DNA of 33,236 nucleotides from Rhizophagus sp. LPA8_4_AMF (Eukaryota > Glomeromycota > Glomeromycetes > Glomerales > Glomeraceae): contig JADRCO010000465.1 of the NCBI GenBank assembly GCA_021464525.1, positions 1 through 33,236 on the forward strand, read 5' to 3'. A model generated the notes under the pieces. That model made no database searches. It saw only the letters and a program-made list of their open reading frames with translations, and had not been told where the DNA came from. Numbering within the stretch: position 1 is the first letter of the stretch; every line of letters starts with the position of its first letter. Below, piece by piece: positions 21,385-31,555 of the stretch. Position numbers and translations under genes: made by a program.

Positions 21385-23409
21385 ATGGAAGTGGAATTTA
21401 AACACTCGGATTTTATTCCAGCACATACGACATCAAGTTCGATAGATGATTCAGAATTAGAACAAAGGCTTGAGTTATACGGACTTTGTAAAGAATGTCA
21501 ACATCCAAAACTTAACGAAGAGTGGTGTTCAAAATGTAATAACGAAAGATTTGAAGCAAGATTTGATACATGGACTAGTGGAAATAAAGATATTGATAAA
21601 TTTATTTCCACAGTACAATTAACTGCTACAAATTATTCTCAAATATTGGAATGGATTCCATGGAAACGTTTAATGGAAATTGTACATATTGGAATTGGTA
21701 GATTTGGATCTGCTTATTCTGTTAGATGGTTAGATGGATATATTACTCACTGGGATAATACAAAACAAGAATGGGGAAGAAGCGAGTCCGGAAAAAAATT
21801 CTATGTTAAAGTCCTTCAAGGTTTATCAACTGACTTCGCAAATTTTGTTAATGAGGTGAATAATTCACGTGATTCCTTGTGAAATTTTTTTTTCCTGATT
21901 AGCTAATGTCTTGATTTGATTGTTTTCCCTAGTTGTTGTCACATCAAAATGGTAAAAATGGGTTGATCCGATGTTACGGAATAACTCAGGACCCAGCCAC
22001 AAAGGATTATGCATTAGTTATTCGTTGCATTGAACGAGACATGAAAAGTTATTTATACAGTTCTCTTCCATATCCTGAATATGACTGGAAGACAAAACTA
22101 GAAATTCTCGCAGATATCGCTTCAGTTCTTCATCGTATTCATGACGCAGGTTTCGTTCACAAGAATCTTCACACGGGAAATTTAAGACGTTTAATGAATA
22201 GCACAATAGTAACCGAGATAAACTTGAATAGTCACGGTGACGATTCACCGACGCTATCACATTCGGATGGGGTTTATGGAGTTCTTCCTTATATTGCACC
22301 AGAAGTCTTACGAGGAGGCCCAATTAATAAAGCGGCGGATATTTATAGTCTTGGTGTAATTATGTGGGAAGTAGCAATTCAAAGACCTCCGTTTGATTTA
22401 AATGCTCATGATAAATTGTTAGCCCAAAGGATTTGTTGTGGATTAAGACCTCACATTAACAATTCAATGCCAAAATCTTTAGCTAAATTAATTAAAAGGT
22501 GTTGGGATGCAAATCCATTAAATCGCCCCGAAGCTGAAGAAGTTTATATTTGGGTACAATGGTGGCTAGATTTATGTAATGATTCTACTTCTGATATTGC
22601 GGCAGAATTTAATATTGTTGATGGTGAAAGAAAACAAAAGGATGGAAATTTTTTTACGCACCCTGAGGCTATTTACACAAAACGTCTTTTGGATTTTCCG
22701 AGTTTACCTGAGCCCGAAAATTTTTCTCCTGATACCTATCATCAAATGGTTTCTTTGTATGCAAGACGTCAACATACTTTGGATTCTGACAGTCATTGGA
22801 GCGCAAATAATAACTCGGATATTTTTGGTAAGTAATTAATTAAAAATTTTTTGTTCGAATAGTTTGAATATAACGCGAATTTTTATTTCTAATAGATTTC
22901 GAGTCGCAATTATCGCGTCCACCTTCAACCTATGCAGAAAATAACAAGGACAATCAAATTCTCACCCCACCTCCTCATAAGATTATAAGAGATATCTCAT
23001 TAGAATATAACATACCAGGAGCATTTATCGGTAATGATACCTTTCTTTCATAACTATATAAATTATGTTTATCTAACATACGTATATTCTCATAAATATA
23101 GGCGACAATATAGAAATAATTGACAATTGGGATGGTAAATATAATTATTTATTATATTTAACACTTATATAGAATGAAGTCTAATTTCCTCTTTTGAATT
23201 TTAAAACAGATGTTGAAGTATATATTCATTACGTTGTAATGGTTCTTATACCAAATGCATTTACGATAATTTTCCCAGATATCACAAAACATTATAAAAG
23301 TTTACCATTTTATATCAGAATTAGCTTTCTATCGTTAATGTTTTACTCAATTTTTGCTTCTATATGGAGTCTCATTAGATTATTTCTTCTTTTTTTATTT
23401 CTATATTAA
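21385..23409 (+). CDS. Membrane-anchored TKL-type pseudokinase (5 exons, 577 aa)
   Basis: Exons: 21385-21855, 21933-22827, 22896-23030, 23102-23134, 23210-23409; introns 68-77 nt. It starts with a zinc-ribbon-like CKEC...CSKC (residues 35-51) and WTSGNKDIDKFI, the N-terminal signature of the large Rhizophagus TKL/Sel1-linked kinase family. The kinase fold follows: G-loop GIGRFGSAYSV (103-113), Lys142, alpha-C Glu157, VYGVLPYIAPEVLRG (APE about 279), D293, and NRPE. The catalytic HRD is HKN (Asp changed to Asn235), and where DFG should be there is only TEINLNSHGDD, so catalysis is very unlikely. After a Ser/Asn-rich linker, exon 5 encodes two hydrophobic stretches (about 515-533 and 543-577) ending in LFLLFLFLY, probably a membrane hairpin or tail anchor. 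The exon-5 frame is not a separate gene: it is in phase with a good acceptor at 23209. Partners are unknown; a scaffold or receptor-like role is an inference. Confidence 0.92.
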
Positions 23410-23651
23410 CAAATAATTAGAAAATTTTGTATATTAATATAATATTTTTAAATGAAATTTAATTTAGACACATTTGTTCTGATCAACATGATCAACATAA
23501 AAATTGATAATTTTGTCAAGGCACGTGATTCAAAAATACATATTTACAAAGTCAAATCTTAACTGTTGTTTGAACTACATTACTTTTAACGTTTTAAAAA
23601 ATCTACAAAAAAATATTTTCAATTCGTGCTCTTTGTTTACTACTTGTCGCA
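23410..23651. promoter_or_regulatory. Upstream region of the MRG15/Eaf3 gene
   Basis: 242 bp between the pseudokinase stop and the MRG start on the same strand. It contains GCACGTGA (23521-23528), the bHLH-type site that recurs in this window, 125 bp before the ATG. No TATA box stands out from the AT-rich background. Confidence 0.4.
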
Positions 23652-24662
23652 ATGGCTTCAATACTTTCTGATGGTTCTTTAACCGATGTATCCTCGTCGA
23701 GTTCGCCTTCGTCAGGGTCATATGATAGTTCGGGAAATTCTTCACCTAATGTAACATTACGTTATCAAAAAGGAGAAGAAGCACTATGTTATCATGGTCC
23801 TACGGTATATATAGCACAAATCTTGGACACGAGAATAATATACACTAGTAAAGTTGGTGAAGTAGGTCCACAATATCACGTACATTATAAAGGATGGAAC
23901 AAGAAATGGGACGAATGGGTACCTGAATCAAGATTACTTAAGAAGACACAAGAAAATATAGAAATGTACATGATGCCGAAGAAGCATGTTATGATTGAAT
24001 CATCAGAACAAGATTCAGCTGATAATATTGTTGATAATAATAACAATAATAATAAAAGGAGATTTAAAGAAGATGAAAGCGATCTAGAGGGAGGAGATAA
24101 GAAAAATCAAAAATTACGCTCAAAAAGAATTAGATTATCCGTTGATGTAAAGATTGAGGAGAAAGTCAGGATGGTTGATGAATGGCAGTGGATAACTAAA
24201 AATCAATTAATTATACATCCAATGCCAAGAGAAAAAACTGTGGATGATATTCTAAAGGAATTTTTAGACTGGTACTTGGAAAAATTAAGAGAACGTAATA
24301 AAATTACCAAACAACAAGAGTTGGATGTAGACGATGATGTAGAAGATTTTAAAGAATTCTTTAATGAAGCCCTTCCAATCTATCTTCTTTATCGTTTTGA
24401 ACGACAACAATTTGTTGAAATGGTAGAAAAATACCCTGAACTTCCTTATTCTTCAATTTATGGTGCAGAACATTTGATGCGTCTTATTGTAAAAATACCA
24501 GATCTTGTATTTTCTGTACAAATGAAAGAAGAGAAAGCTGAGGAAATACAAATATTGGTTAGAGAGATAGCAGAATTCATGCAGCTCAAATGTAAAAATT
24601 ATTACGCTATTCAATATGAACCTGCTGATCCCGCTTATATTAGAATTATCTGGGAATATTAA
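23652..24662 (+). CDS. EAF3: MRG15/Eaf3/Alp13 chromodomain protein (intronless, 336 aa)
   Basis: Eaf3/MRG15 reads H3K36 methylation for the NuA4 acetyltransferase and Rpd3S-type deacetylase complexes in the nucleus. A Ser-rich N-terminus (1-35) precedes a chromo-barrel at about 40-105: GEEALCYHGPTVY, then YHVHYKGWNKKWDEWVPESR, keeping the aromatic cage residues of the family. A linker of about 60 residues follows, with an Asn run (AAT/AAC repeat near 24027-24052) and a basic RSKRIRL patch. The MRG domain spans about 173-336: MVDEWQWITKNQ, REKTVDDIL, EALPIYLLYRFERQQF, GAEHLMRLIVKIPDL, and ends at DPAYIRIIWEY. The length is typical (human MRG15 323-362 aa, yeast Eaf3 401). Unlike every neighbour it has no intron, yet shows no lesion; it may be an old functional retrocopy or a lineage that lost introns. 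Confidence 0.93.
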   Translation: MASILSDGSLTDVSSSSSPSSGSYDSSGNSSPNVTLRYQKGEEALCYHGPTVYIAQILDTRIIYTSKVGEVGPQYHVHYKGWNKKWDEWVPESRLLKKTQENIEMYMMPKKHVMIESSEQDSADNIVDNNNNNNKRRFKEDESDLEGGDKKNQKLRSKRIRLSVDVKIEEKVRMVDEWQWITKNQLIIHPMPREKTVDDILKEFLDWYLEKLRERNKITKQQELDVDDDVEDFKEFFNEALPIYLLYRFERQQFVEMVEKYPELPYSSIYGAEHLMRLIVKIPDLVFSVQMKEEKAEEIQILVREIAEFMQLKCKNYYAIQYEPADPAYIRIIWEY

Positions 24663-26430
24663 TGGAAAGCTTAATGAGAAGATTAACAAAAAAAAACAAA
24701 TGGAAAGTATTAGAAGAAAGTAGATGTCAATTTGTCGGCATATTGTGAATGCTATTCTATTTTCAATGACTTACTTTAATTATTATAATTCTATTATCCT
24801 TTGTATATATTTTTTATTTTTTTATTTTAGTATTCTGCTTTAGTAATTAATGTATTTTAATTCTTTTTTTTATGTTTTAATAGCAATATGCAATGTGGTA
24901 GTTTATAACGTGCAGATATATTCTTTAACATTATAAACTTATTGTTTGCATTATCGAATTTTGTTATTGAAGAAATAAAAATTAATATATACCCAAAAAA
25001 TTTCCAAAACAAAGAAATCTACTAGAAATTAGTAATCATTCTGATAATAGTAGATGTGTTGTATACTAACTAAAATAAATAAATTTGTACGATCTGTAAA
25101 ATAAAGTTTACTTAACACATTTATTTTATTAGAACATTAATAAGTAATAATTTTGGATACTTCAAAACAAAAAATTTTTTTATTTGCTAAATTAAATAAG
25201 AAATATTAAAAATTCTAATAGAATCAATTTTTTTACTAGAAAGAATTTCTGTTTTTAAAACAAGTAATATAATCATCTAAATTCAAATTTTCAGTTTTAC
25301 TTGTTATTAGCAAAATTTTTACATAAGATATTATAATTTCTTTAATAAAATACTATATTATTAATAAATTTGTATATATAAACCTATTTTCAATATATGG
25401 GGACCAGCACAGGAAAAGCCGGGGTTAGGCCAATTTTATGATTTTGAGAAAATCGGAATTTAAATCATGTGATCAATTTGGTAGATCATTGCTTATTATA
25501 AAAAGATCAAAGTTTTTTTGAAATCTGTTCGCTATAAACTAGAGTAGAATTTTGCAAGGAATTCATTAAAAGTATTAGTTTTTTTCTAATGCATTTATAC
25601 CATTTACTAAAAGCAATAAATGAAAAAATATAAAATTATTTATTCAAAACAATAATATTTTTTCTAAAAGGTTAAATGGATTAGTATATAATTATAACAA
25701 AATCTTAAAAAAAAAATTTTTGGCTTAATCCCAACTTTTGCTATGCATGTCCCATATATAGTTTTAAATAGTTTTATATTACTATGTAATATCTTTTTTT
25801 TATTTTGTAGTGTATATTTATAAGATTATTATATCAGTATATCTGTCTAACATAATTAAAATAAAAACTAGGTAACGGGAACTGTTGGAGCGTCCAAAGC
25901 GTTAATGTATCACACGAAAGAAAAAATGCAACATCAAAACTACAGTATATAGTTTAAAATTTATAGTTAAACCATATTTAATTTATATATAATTAAAAAT
26001 GGAAAAAAATATGTAACAATAAAATGTAACAATAAGAAAAATTGATAACCTAAAAAGTTTAAAAATCTTTTGTTATTTAATTATAACGTGTAATTAACAT
26101 GTTACATCTGATCTTGAAATTTGATTGATCAATTACGTAGCAGGATAGACATGCCGTACATGATTTGGAGTGTACTGTAAAGTTCTCAACTACGCTTCAG
26201 ACGAGTGCTATGGACATGAGTGGAGGAGTTGTGTAGTGTATGGTCCCCCTTGTGATAGTTTACAAATGTGATAAATAAACAGACCAGTCTAGAACTTTCC
26301 TAATATGGTATTATATACATGATAATCATCACATGCCGTATACAACACCTGTATATATTTCACATTCTTTTATATTATATACTGCTAAAACATCATCATA
26401 CATCACAAAGGTGCTCGATCCTACACTACT
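24663..26430. other. AT-rich intergenic region, no gene recognised
   Basis: It begins with the probable 3' untranslated region of the MRG gene (AATAAA near 24975). The GC-richer patches at 25400-25500 ('ggaccagcacaggaaaagcc') and 26140-26260 stand out from the background and could be ends of old elements, but no partner copy is in the window and no reading frame is convincing. Confidence 0.45.
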
Positions 26431-26802
26431 TATATCTGTTTTATCAGCTTCAGACAATAACTAGTTAACTAAAATAATATAATTATCCTATAAACCATTC
26501 ATCATTTATAAAGAACCCATTTATGCACTGTCAGTGAGATAATTTGGCTAGTATAGATAAGTATACAGTCAGTCTTCAATATAACAAAGTAGGTGTTTGG
26601 GCTGATCAGGCTTTTATTATAAGATAATTCGGTAATACTATAACAAATTATTCAGTATGACATAATGAATTATTCAGTATAACATATAACAAATATTTAT
26701 TACATTATTTCAAAAATTTGTTGAATTAAATTTATATTTATTTTATACATTTAAAAACTGAAATTATTTACAAAAAATTATACTATGTTTATTATAAACT
26801 TC

Positions 26803-28489
26803 CTAATTAATACTATCTTCATTTACTATAAAACTATTAAGGTTAGTTTGCTTTGCAGATATAAAACGTTGCTTTAAAGCTTCTTTTTTTAATTTTTTAA
26901 TAAATTTTAATTCTTCCTTCTTCATATCAAAACAATCCTCTTGTTGCTCCAAATATAAAATTACTTTGTTGTATGATTCAATAGCGTCATTATGAGTAAT
27001 CAGTGGTAGAGGATCTAAAGATTCTTCTGTTACCTTTTCTTGATTATTAGGAAGGACTGCTTTTAAAATTTCCTCATTAGATAACATTTCAGTTGTAATT
27101 TCACTATCATCACAATGAATAAATTCTTCAGCATTAATTTGATTTTCAAAACCAAGTTCATCAATTAATGCTTGAACTTCTTCCAATTCTTTTATATGTG
27201 CAGAATAAATTTGTATATCGGCATCCATATCAATTTCATTTCCATTATCTTTAGGTAAAATATCCGCCTTCAACCAACAATTTTCAATCGTACTTTGTGT
27301 AATATTATTCCACGCATGTGCAACATATTTTATGCATTTTTTAATATCAATTTCAACAGGCTCAATTCCATATTCATTATATTTGTCAAAAGCCTTAATC
27401 TTATTACGTAAAAACAATTTTCGATATTGTGCCTACATTCAAAAAAACAGGTTTAATTTTTTAAAAATTATATTATTGCAAATAAAATACCTTTTTCACC
27501 TTAAAACTATTAATAATTCCTTGATCACATGGTTGTAAGTGTGCGGTTGTATTTGGAGGAAGAAATTCAATAATAATATTTGTAAGATGTGTAGTTTTAT
27601 ACAGAGCGTGAGTTGGAGCATTATCAATAAGAAGAACAATATTCTGACCTTGTCTTCTCATTCAAGCATCAAATTTCTTAAGATATTAGTTCCAAATTGA
27701 AACCTGCATCCAGCTTTTAAGATTCCAGTAATAATCAACTGAAAGGGATTTTTTATCAATATTTTTAAGAGCTCAGGGATTTTTGTATTTGTGTATAAAT
27801 AACAGACACAATTTTTCAGTCTTAACTACATTGCAGGTAAGCAAAACAGTTATATGATCTTTTGATTGTTTAGTTCCAGATATTGGACCATTATATATTA
27901 TGTGATTAGGTCTTATTTTCTAAAATAAGTCTGTCTCATCATAATTGAAAATAGCTTTGGGTTATAATTTTTAAAATTTGATGAATTTTTTTACGCATCA
28001 TTTCAAGATCTTAAAGTGGTGCACTTGCCAATTCTTATGGAGATTATATTGCTTTAAATTGTGGCATTTTTAAAGTTATCAATCCATCTGTGTGATCCTT
28101 TAAACTTATCTTTTTTACATAAAAAAGTAAATTCTAGAGCCTTATTTAAAATAATACCATCAGTGATAATTAAACCAGATTGAAGTGCATTTTCTACTCA
28201 AAGAGTTAAGGCTTCTTTAATAATGGAAAAAGGTATTTTTTTCATATTATAAATCAGCTTGATATGAGTCAGAGTCTACAGAAAGCCAACAATCTTTTTC
28301 CTTTAAATTATTCCTTTACTAACATCATACTCTTTGGCTAAGTCTTTTTGTTTTAAAAAAGGTGTTGATATTTTCTTAGACAAATTTTCTTTCTTTTATA
28401 TAGCAGTAAGAGACTTTCATTTTTTGGAGACTTTATTTTGTTTTTAAGGGACTTCATCAAGTTGTTTTTTGGGAGTTTACTTTTGGCAT
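26803..28489 (-). pseudogene. Pogo/Tigger (DDE superfamily, CENP-B-like) transposase, decayed
   Basis: Begins near ATG 28489 (MPKVNSQK) but hits a stop within about ten codons. Translated in pieces it gives the helix-turn-helix region (LKQKDLAKEYDVSKGII, then CWLSVDSDSYQA), the DDE core with first Asp in the FNYDE-type block (about 27948), GPISGTKQSKDHITVLLTC, LLIDNAPTH (second Asp) and LQPCDQGII (third Asp). Stops and frame changes are scattered from 27660 to 28490. The C-terminal part is clean: 27661-27491 joined to 27432-26803 across a 58 nt GT-AG intron (27490-27433), linking FKVKK to AQYRKLFLRNKI. The acidic C-terminal tail is typical of fungal pogo transposases. Not functional as read; it would bind its CAGTCAG-type ends and cut at TA. 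Confidence 0.88.
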
Positions 28490-28808
28490 TTTATGTAATA
28501 TAACTAAACTAACCTAACCTTTATTGCTAGCAAATATAAAGAATAAAAACAAAGAAATAAATCACAAAGTTTAAAACACGAACATCTATTTATACATAAC
28601 ATGCAAGTTACTATATTTGAAAAGAAATTTCATGTAAAAGGTGGTAGATTATCTTTTATAATAATAATTCATATTACAAAAATTTTTGTTGTATCAAAAA
28701 AAATTTGTTATAAAAAAATTTGTTATATAAGGTATCATTTATATATATAAATATATAAATTTTTTTCATTTAATGTTATATTACATTTTATTAGTAAAAT
28801 TTGGTATA

Positions 28809-29309
28809 CAGTCAGACCTGTCTATAATCACCACTTTTGGCAAGCCAAAAATCGGTGATAATAGATAGGTGTGATTATATAGTGAACTTCATATATAATC
28901 ACAATATATATTAAAATTATATTATGATGATTATATGTAATTTTTTAAGGATTAAATCAATAATCAGGCTAAATCTTATAATTGTGACCTAGTATCACAT
29001 GGTATTTTCAAAAATATTTTGAAAAATTTTATTTTACCAATTAGATTTAAAATTATAATTCTGGCCGGCATTATATATTTGGCCCAATTTTAACTTATTA
29101 TATAATAATTATCATGTGACATGTGATTATAGTTAGTTTATTTTATAATAAGTTAGACCTAAAATTTTCTTTTTGCCGGTGATAGTGATTAGCATTATGA
29201 TAGTGATTATAAAAAGGGTATTTTGGCTTTATAAATTTGGGACATTAAAATTCGGTGATAATAGGCAGGATGTGATTATATATGGGGTGATTATAGACAG
29301 GTCTGACTG
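28809..29309. mobile_element. 501 bp MITE with perfect 24 bp terminal inverted repeats
   Basis: Left end CAGTCAGACCTGTCTATAAT (then CACC) at 28809-28832 is repeated perfectly in inverse orientation at 29286-29309, with TA on both sides (28807-28808 and 29310-29311). Subterminal TCGGTGATAATAG appears near both ends as a direct repeat, and TGTGATTATAT recurs. No reading frame. It shares the CAGTCAG start and TA target with the host pogo element but little else, so it was probably moved by a related transposase. Perfect ends imply it is younger than the element it sits in. Confidence 0.88.
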
Positions 29310-29639
29310 TAACAAATTTTTTTCATATGATTAAATGCGTACCATACTAAAGATTTGTTATATCGTAAAATTTGTTATATCAAAATTCGCTATAGAAAAG
29401 GCTGACTGTATATATAATATAAGCTTTCTTAGTTCAAAACCCTATAATCTACACCAGAAATTTTAAAAACCTGACTATATTACTATAGTATTTTCTGGTT
29501 TTTCAAAATATAAAACAAAAAATAAAACAAAAAAAATATATATCACTAATACACATAACTCTATTTTTGCCTGCGCATGATTAAGATCCTAAAGAATATA
29601 TATTAAACTGAAATCTAATTTTATATAAAGTTACTTGTG

Positions 29640-30185
29640 ATTTTTCAAAAAGTTATATAAAATAGTCTCATCTAAATTTTTTTTTGTAAAAGTTTATGAG
29701 AAATTTTCTTAATAAAATCCATTTGAAATTTTTAAAAAATTTTTGTTTAGTAATTTTTTTGTTTAAAAATTTTTAAAAATTTGTTTAAATAAAAAAATTG
29801 AGAAATTTCCAAAGATTTAAAAAATTTTCTAAGGATCTGCTTTAATAGAATATTTTTAATAAAGTTTTATTTGAAATTTTTCTAACTATCTATTTAAGAC
29901 ATTTTTTGATAGAGAATTTTTGGTTAAAAATTATTTAAGTGTCTGTTTAGAATATTTTAAATAGAGAATTTTTGGTTGAAAATTTTTCTAAGTGTTAGTT
30001 TAGAATATATTTTGATAGAAATTTTGTTTAGAAATTTTTCTAATAAAATATTTTTAATAAAGAATTTATTGGAAATTTTTTTAAGTATTTGTTTAGAATA
30101 TTTTTTAATAGAAATTTTGTTTAGAAATTTTCCAATAAAATATTTTTAATAGAGAATTTATTGGAAATTTTTTTAAATGTTCTGT
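29640..30185. repeat. Degenerate minisatellite, period about 50 bp
   Basis: Successive units resemble 'tttagaatattttttaatag', 'agaatttttggttgaaaat' and 'ttttctaagt', most clearly from 29900 to 30185, where 'gtttagaatatttt', 'gtttagaaattt' and 'aataaaatatttttaata' alternate. Units vary in length and the array is AT-only in places. Function unknown. Confidence 0.6.
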
Positions 30186-30224
30186 TTAAATAGTAGTAGT
30201 ATTTAGATTTTATTAGATTAATTC

Positions 30225-30690
30225 TGATATATCTTAAGTGGTCTTAGTGAGTCACTGATCCTAAGAATGACATGTACTTTACCATATGTATTGCAACTTA
30301 TATGCCAACTCTTTATGCTATTCTATAAACTTAACAGTCGAACATGCCTAGTAGTAGACAGTTTAGATTAGTAGTTAATCTTGGAGATCTAAATGATATT
30401 AGCGTTAAATGCAGCTAGGCTTACCAACTTTTCAGCTTTACTGTTAGTAAAGAAATCCTGTAAGGATCATAGAAGAACTAATTTAGTTTATTTTTAGGTT
30501 CTATATCTACTGTGACTACAGGGTCCTGTCATGGGCTAAGAAGTTCATATAGATCATATATCTACCTGTATAGTTTATAAGCACCTGACAGTGTATATAT
30601 AGGGTTCTTTTAGAATGACAAATAGTTTATTAGTATTTAGTTCTTAGGTTATTTTACTTATGTATTTCATTTGTATTACTTTTATACATT
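30225..30690. mobile_element. Possible solo LTR remnant (weak)
   Basis: This is a GC-richer block of about 460 bp in AT-rich surroundings. It starts near TGATATATC, holds 'gtatatatagggttctttta' (TATA-like) at about 30593-30612 and ends near TATACA, with ATTCT on both sides (30221-30225 and 30688-30692). A 5 bp duplication and a promoter-like TATA would fit an LTR, but the ends are not clean TG...CA and no second copy is present. Confidence 0.25.
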
Positions 30691-30692
30691 CT

Positions 30693-30842
30693 AATAAGGG
30701 TAAGGGACATGTCAGAAATCAGCTGATTTAAAAGAGGTGGAGGAGTTAAACTTCAAATCAGATCTATATATATCACGTGACATTTATACTATATATTTAA
30801 ATATAAATATAAATAATTTAATTATTTTTTTAATTTTTTTAT
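30693..30842. other. Short spacer, nothing recognised
   Basis: Carries a TCACGTGA site at 30773-30780 and AT-rich sequence leading to the palindromic MITE. Confidence 0.4.
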
Positions 30843-31011
30843 ATAATTATTATAATGCAATTAACTTGACTTCTAGTGATCCAATTTTAATAAACTTTTT
30901 TTTTAATTTATAGCTCTCATTTAGTTCTATAAATCTAGCTTTATAAAACAAAAAAAAGTTTATTCAAATTGAATTACTAGAAGTCAAGATAATTGTATAA
31001 TACTAATTATT
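30843..31011. mobile_element. Palindromic MITE family P, copy 1
   Basis: The left arm opens ATAATTATTATAATGCAATT and contains 'cttgacttctagtgatccaa'. The right arm is its inverse, with 'ttgaattactagaagtcaag' and 'aattgtataatactaattat'. Arms are about 60 bp with a short A/T-rich centre. A second copy in the same direction is at 31389-31555. Confidence 0.75.
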
Positions 31012-31388
31012 ACTATACTAGAAAATGGTAAGAAAAGTGACACTTATTACTTAATTATTAAAGAGGTGAGGGGGATAGTTAAAATCTTACATTATACTTA
31101 ATAAAATCACATAATTTATAATATAATAATTTGATTAGCTATTAAATCTGACAAGAGGAAGAGGGGGATAAGTTTATATTAAACTAAATATGATGTAATA
31201 TGTGTCACTACCTAAACCGTTATAAGTCCAGAGCGAATATCTAATATATCACAAATCTATTTTTATCTTGTTTATTTATTAAATGTAGCAATTATATGAC
31301 ATGTGTAGACAATTAGAAACCATCGTGTGATACTATTTGACTTACTTTTCAGAATAATATATAGTCCTTCACTTTGCTCTAAATAATT
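31012..31388. other. Spacer between the two family P MITEs, no gene
   Basis: AT-rich, with two purine-rich patches ('aaagaggtgagggggatag', 'acaagaggaagaggggga'). No reading frame or family recognised. Confidence 0.45.
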
Positions 31389-31555
31389 ATAATTATTATA
31401 ATGCAATTATCTTGACTTCTAGTGATCCAATTTTAATAAACTCTTTTTTAATTTATAGATCTCATTTAGCTTTACAAATCTAGCTCTATAAAACAAAAAA
31501 ATGTTTGTTCAAATTGAATCATCAGAAGCCAAGATAATTGTACAATACTAATTAT
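31389..31555. mobile_element. Palindromic MITE family P, copy 2
   Basis: The same unit as 30843-31011: ATAATTATTATAATGC, 'cttgacttctagtgatccaa', 'ttttataaaac'-like centre, and right arm 'gaagccaagataattgtaca'. Its last bases TACAATACTAATTA were duplicated when retroposon copy 5 inserted at its edge. Confidence 0.75.

Larger units (their letters stand above)
26566..29408 (-). mobile_element. Pogo/Tigger-type DNA transposon, full span
   Basis: Begins CAGTCAGTCTT at 26566 and ends with the reverse complement of CAGTCAGCCTT at 29408, each flanked by TA, the Tc1/mariner/pogo target. Subterminal TATAACAAAT motifs repeat inside both ends. It carries one transposase gene on the minus strand (broken) and a 501 bp MITE near its right end. 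It lies inside retroposon copy 4. Confidence 0.8.
26440..29600 (-). mobile_element. A-tailed retroposon, copy 4 (degenerate, split by a pogo element)
   Basis: The left part (about 26495-26560) has 'catttataaagaaccc', 'tgcactgtcagtgagataat' and 'ttggct'. The right part (about 29425-29590) has 'ccctataatctacaccagaa', 'aaaacctga.tat', 'atatatcactaatacacataa' and 'ttgcctgcgcatga'. These are consecutive blocks in copy 1 (870-1090), so the 2.8 kb in between was inserted later. Neither outer end nor a target-site duplication could be fixed, and the outer limits given are approximate. Confidence 0.6.

Noticed and set aside
22018..22323. 101-codon minus-strand frame
   Set aside because: Antisense to exon 2 of the pseudokinase.
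23194..23409. Separate small membrane protein
   Set aside because: It joins the upstream kinase-like gene in phase through a good GT-AG intron (23135-23209), so it is treated as its last exon.
30225..30690. Confident LTR retrotransposon
   Set aside because: No gag/pol, no primer-binding site and no clean TG...CA ends; kept only as a weak feature.
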